A stretch of 64,000 nt of DNA. It comes from Rhodospirillaceae bacterium LM-1. Lineage in GTDB: Bacteria; Pseudomonadota; Alphaproteobacteria; Rhodospirillales; WMHbin7. This document shows, piece by piece, positions 63,108 through 64,000 of the stretch (the stretch's first letter is position 1; each line of letters begins with the position of its first letter). Location: contig CACUVI010000030.1 of the NCBI GenBank assembly GCA_902725215.1, forward strand, positions 119,444-183,443, given 5' to 3'. The notes below the pieces were generated by a model. That model had not been told where the DNA came from. It ran no database searches and worked only from the letters and a program-made list of their open reading frames with translations. Position numbers and translations under genes: made by a program.

Positions 63108-64000
63108 ATGACGAACGTTCATCATCTACATGTTGTAGGACAGGGGGCTGGCCGCTGGAATGCGTGGCGCCAGCAGGAGCCTGATGTTCTGCCTGATCTG
63201 GCTGGCGCCGATCTGAAGGGGGCAGACCTTGCCGGAATGGACCTGACGGGTGCCGTCCTGTCTCTGGCCAATCTGCGCAAGGCTGACCTGTCGGGGGCGA
63301 ATTTGCGGCTGGCCAATCTAGCCGGCGCAAATATGGATGAAGTTAATCTCTCGGGTGCCTATCTCGAGGGGGCAACCATCGCGGGCGCCTATCTGTTGCG
63401 GGCCAATCTTTCAGGGGCTTGTTTGCGCAGGGTGAATTTGGCCGGCGCCAGTCTGGTGGGAAAGATCAATCTTTCCGGCGCCGATCTAACGGGCGCGAAT
63501 CTGGCGGGGGCTCGACTTGTCGGAGCCAAGCTGACCGGCGCCAACTTGACCCGGGCGATTCTGGCGGGTACCGATCTACGCGAAGCGGACCTGGGCGGTG
63601 CAACGCTGACGGATGCGGATACCAGCGGCGCCAAGTTCGATGGCGCCAATATGAGCGGGGCCATCATCCGCGACTATCGCGTTGGCGGACGCCAGCGCCC
63701 GTATTCGGACGATAACGCGGAGGGCGACGACGAGACCGGCGAGCTTGATTTCGAGGCAGGCCAGCCCGGCAAGGGCAAGCAGGAAAAGCAGCTTAAGAAA
63801 GAGAGGGATGCAGAGGCTTTGCCGCCTGTCCCCAGCGAAGCTTTCGAAGCGCTGGCGCCCGAGTCGCCGAAAATCGAAGCGCCCGCTCCCGCGCCCGTCG
63901 AGGTCAGAGAGCCATCAGCCCCCCCGGCGCCTGAGCCTGACGAAGTCATCGCTCCCGAGCCGCCGAAGATCGAAGCTCCCGCGCCCGTCGAGGCCAGAGA
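63108..64000 (+). CDS. Pentapeptide-repeat protein with Pro/Glu-rich tail, partial
   Basis: The frame opens at the ATG at 63108 (GGGG upstream) and runs off the right edge. After RWNAWRQQEPDVLPDL come about 30 A(D/N)LxG-type pentapeptides (GADLKGADLAGMDLTGAVL and so on, to about residue 185), which form a right-handed quadrilateral beta-helix. A charged linker (GDDETGELDFEAGQPGKGKQ) follows, then a Pro/Ala/Glu-rich stretch with repeated PKIEAPAPAPVE units. There is no signal peptide. Function cannot be told; such proteins range from gyrase protection to targeting modules. The 3' end is missing. Confidence 0.82.
   Translation, partial: MTNVHHLHVVGQGAGRWNAWRQQEPDVLPDLAGADLKGADLAGMDLTGAVLSLANLRKADLSGANLRLANLAGANMDEVNLSGAYLEGATIAGAYLLRANLSGACLRRVNLAGASLVGKINLSGADLTGANLAGARLVGAKLTGANLTRAILAGTDLREADLGGATLTDADTSGAKFDGANMSGAIIRDYRVGGRQRPYSDDNAEGDDETGELDFEAGQPGKGKQEKQLKKERDAEALPPVPSEAFEALAPESPKIEAPAPAPVEVREPSAPPAPEPDEVIAPEPPKIEAPAPVEAR

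Overview
The window is GC-rich DNA of an alphaproteobacterium, most likely a Rhodospirillales member of the Magnetospirillum type. This placement is an inference from gene content and order: sdhCDAB, the amiC-mrcA-prfB block divergent from rne, a rubrerythrin/CCG-protein/DUF3501/oxyR block, and a full C-P lyase cluster. No rRNA gene or lineage marker is present. Coding density is high, and many starts overlap the preceding stop by 4 bases.

Layout. 1-7.4 kb (minus strand): a radical SAM/SPASM protein, two TPR-glycosyltransferase fusions and a DUF6165 protein form a tight operon, followed by a very large FecR/RTX-type protein that runs off the left edge. 7.6-12 kb: succinate dehydrogenase sdhCDAB, then a convergent fatty acid desaturase. 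12.2-20.2 kb: tRNA-Thr and a signalling cluster. It holds a sensor kinase with a heme-c motif, a hybrid kinase split by an in-frame amber stop, a REC-EAL protein, and a PAS-GGDEF-like protein with an altered signature. 20.4-29.4 kb: a LolA-fold periplasmic protein, a small protein, tRNA-His, mnmA, a TetR-MFP-RND efflux operon, a hypothetical protein, a pseudouridine synthase and an alpha/beta hydrolase. 29.4-37 kb: prfB (with its programmed +1 frameshift), PBP1A, an AMIN-amidase and, divergently, rne behind a leader of about 300 nt. 37-43 kb: DUF3501, CCG Fe-S oxidoreductase and rubrerythrin with divergent oxyR, then a metallo-beta-lactamase/CNB/CNB/hemerythrin protein. 43.3-55.6 kb: C-P lyase locus. 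phnF and a second phnM-like gene run left; phnGHIJKLM, a 2H phosphoesterase and a GNAT run right; phnC-phnD-phnE and a hexapeptide transferase run left toward them. 56-64 kb: a decayed IS5-type transposase, a two-gene operon with a membrane-anchored pseudokinase, a BAX-inhibitor-like protein, a SIS-domain isomerase, a GNAT-CNB fusion, a remnant of an IS3-type element, and a pentapeptide-repeat protein running off the right edge.

How the parts work together. The phn region is a complete phosphonate uptake and C-P cleavage module. It has a three-repeat Pho-box-like promoter before phnC and a TGTCTAGA operator between phnF and phnG. No phnN or phnP is in the window; the 2H phosphoesterase is a candidate for the cyclic phosphate step. 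The signalling cluster pairs kinases with c-di-GMP turnover domains. The peroxide block is a detoxification regulon beside its own OxyR.

The least explained pieces are the pseudokinase operon, the MBL-CNB-CNB-hemerythrin protein, the GNAT-CNB fusion, and the radical SAM/TPR-glycosyltransferase operon next to the FecR/RTX protein.
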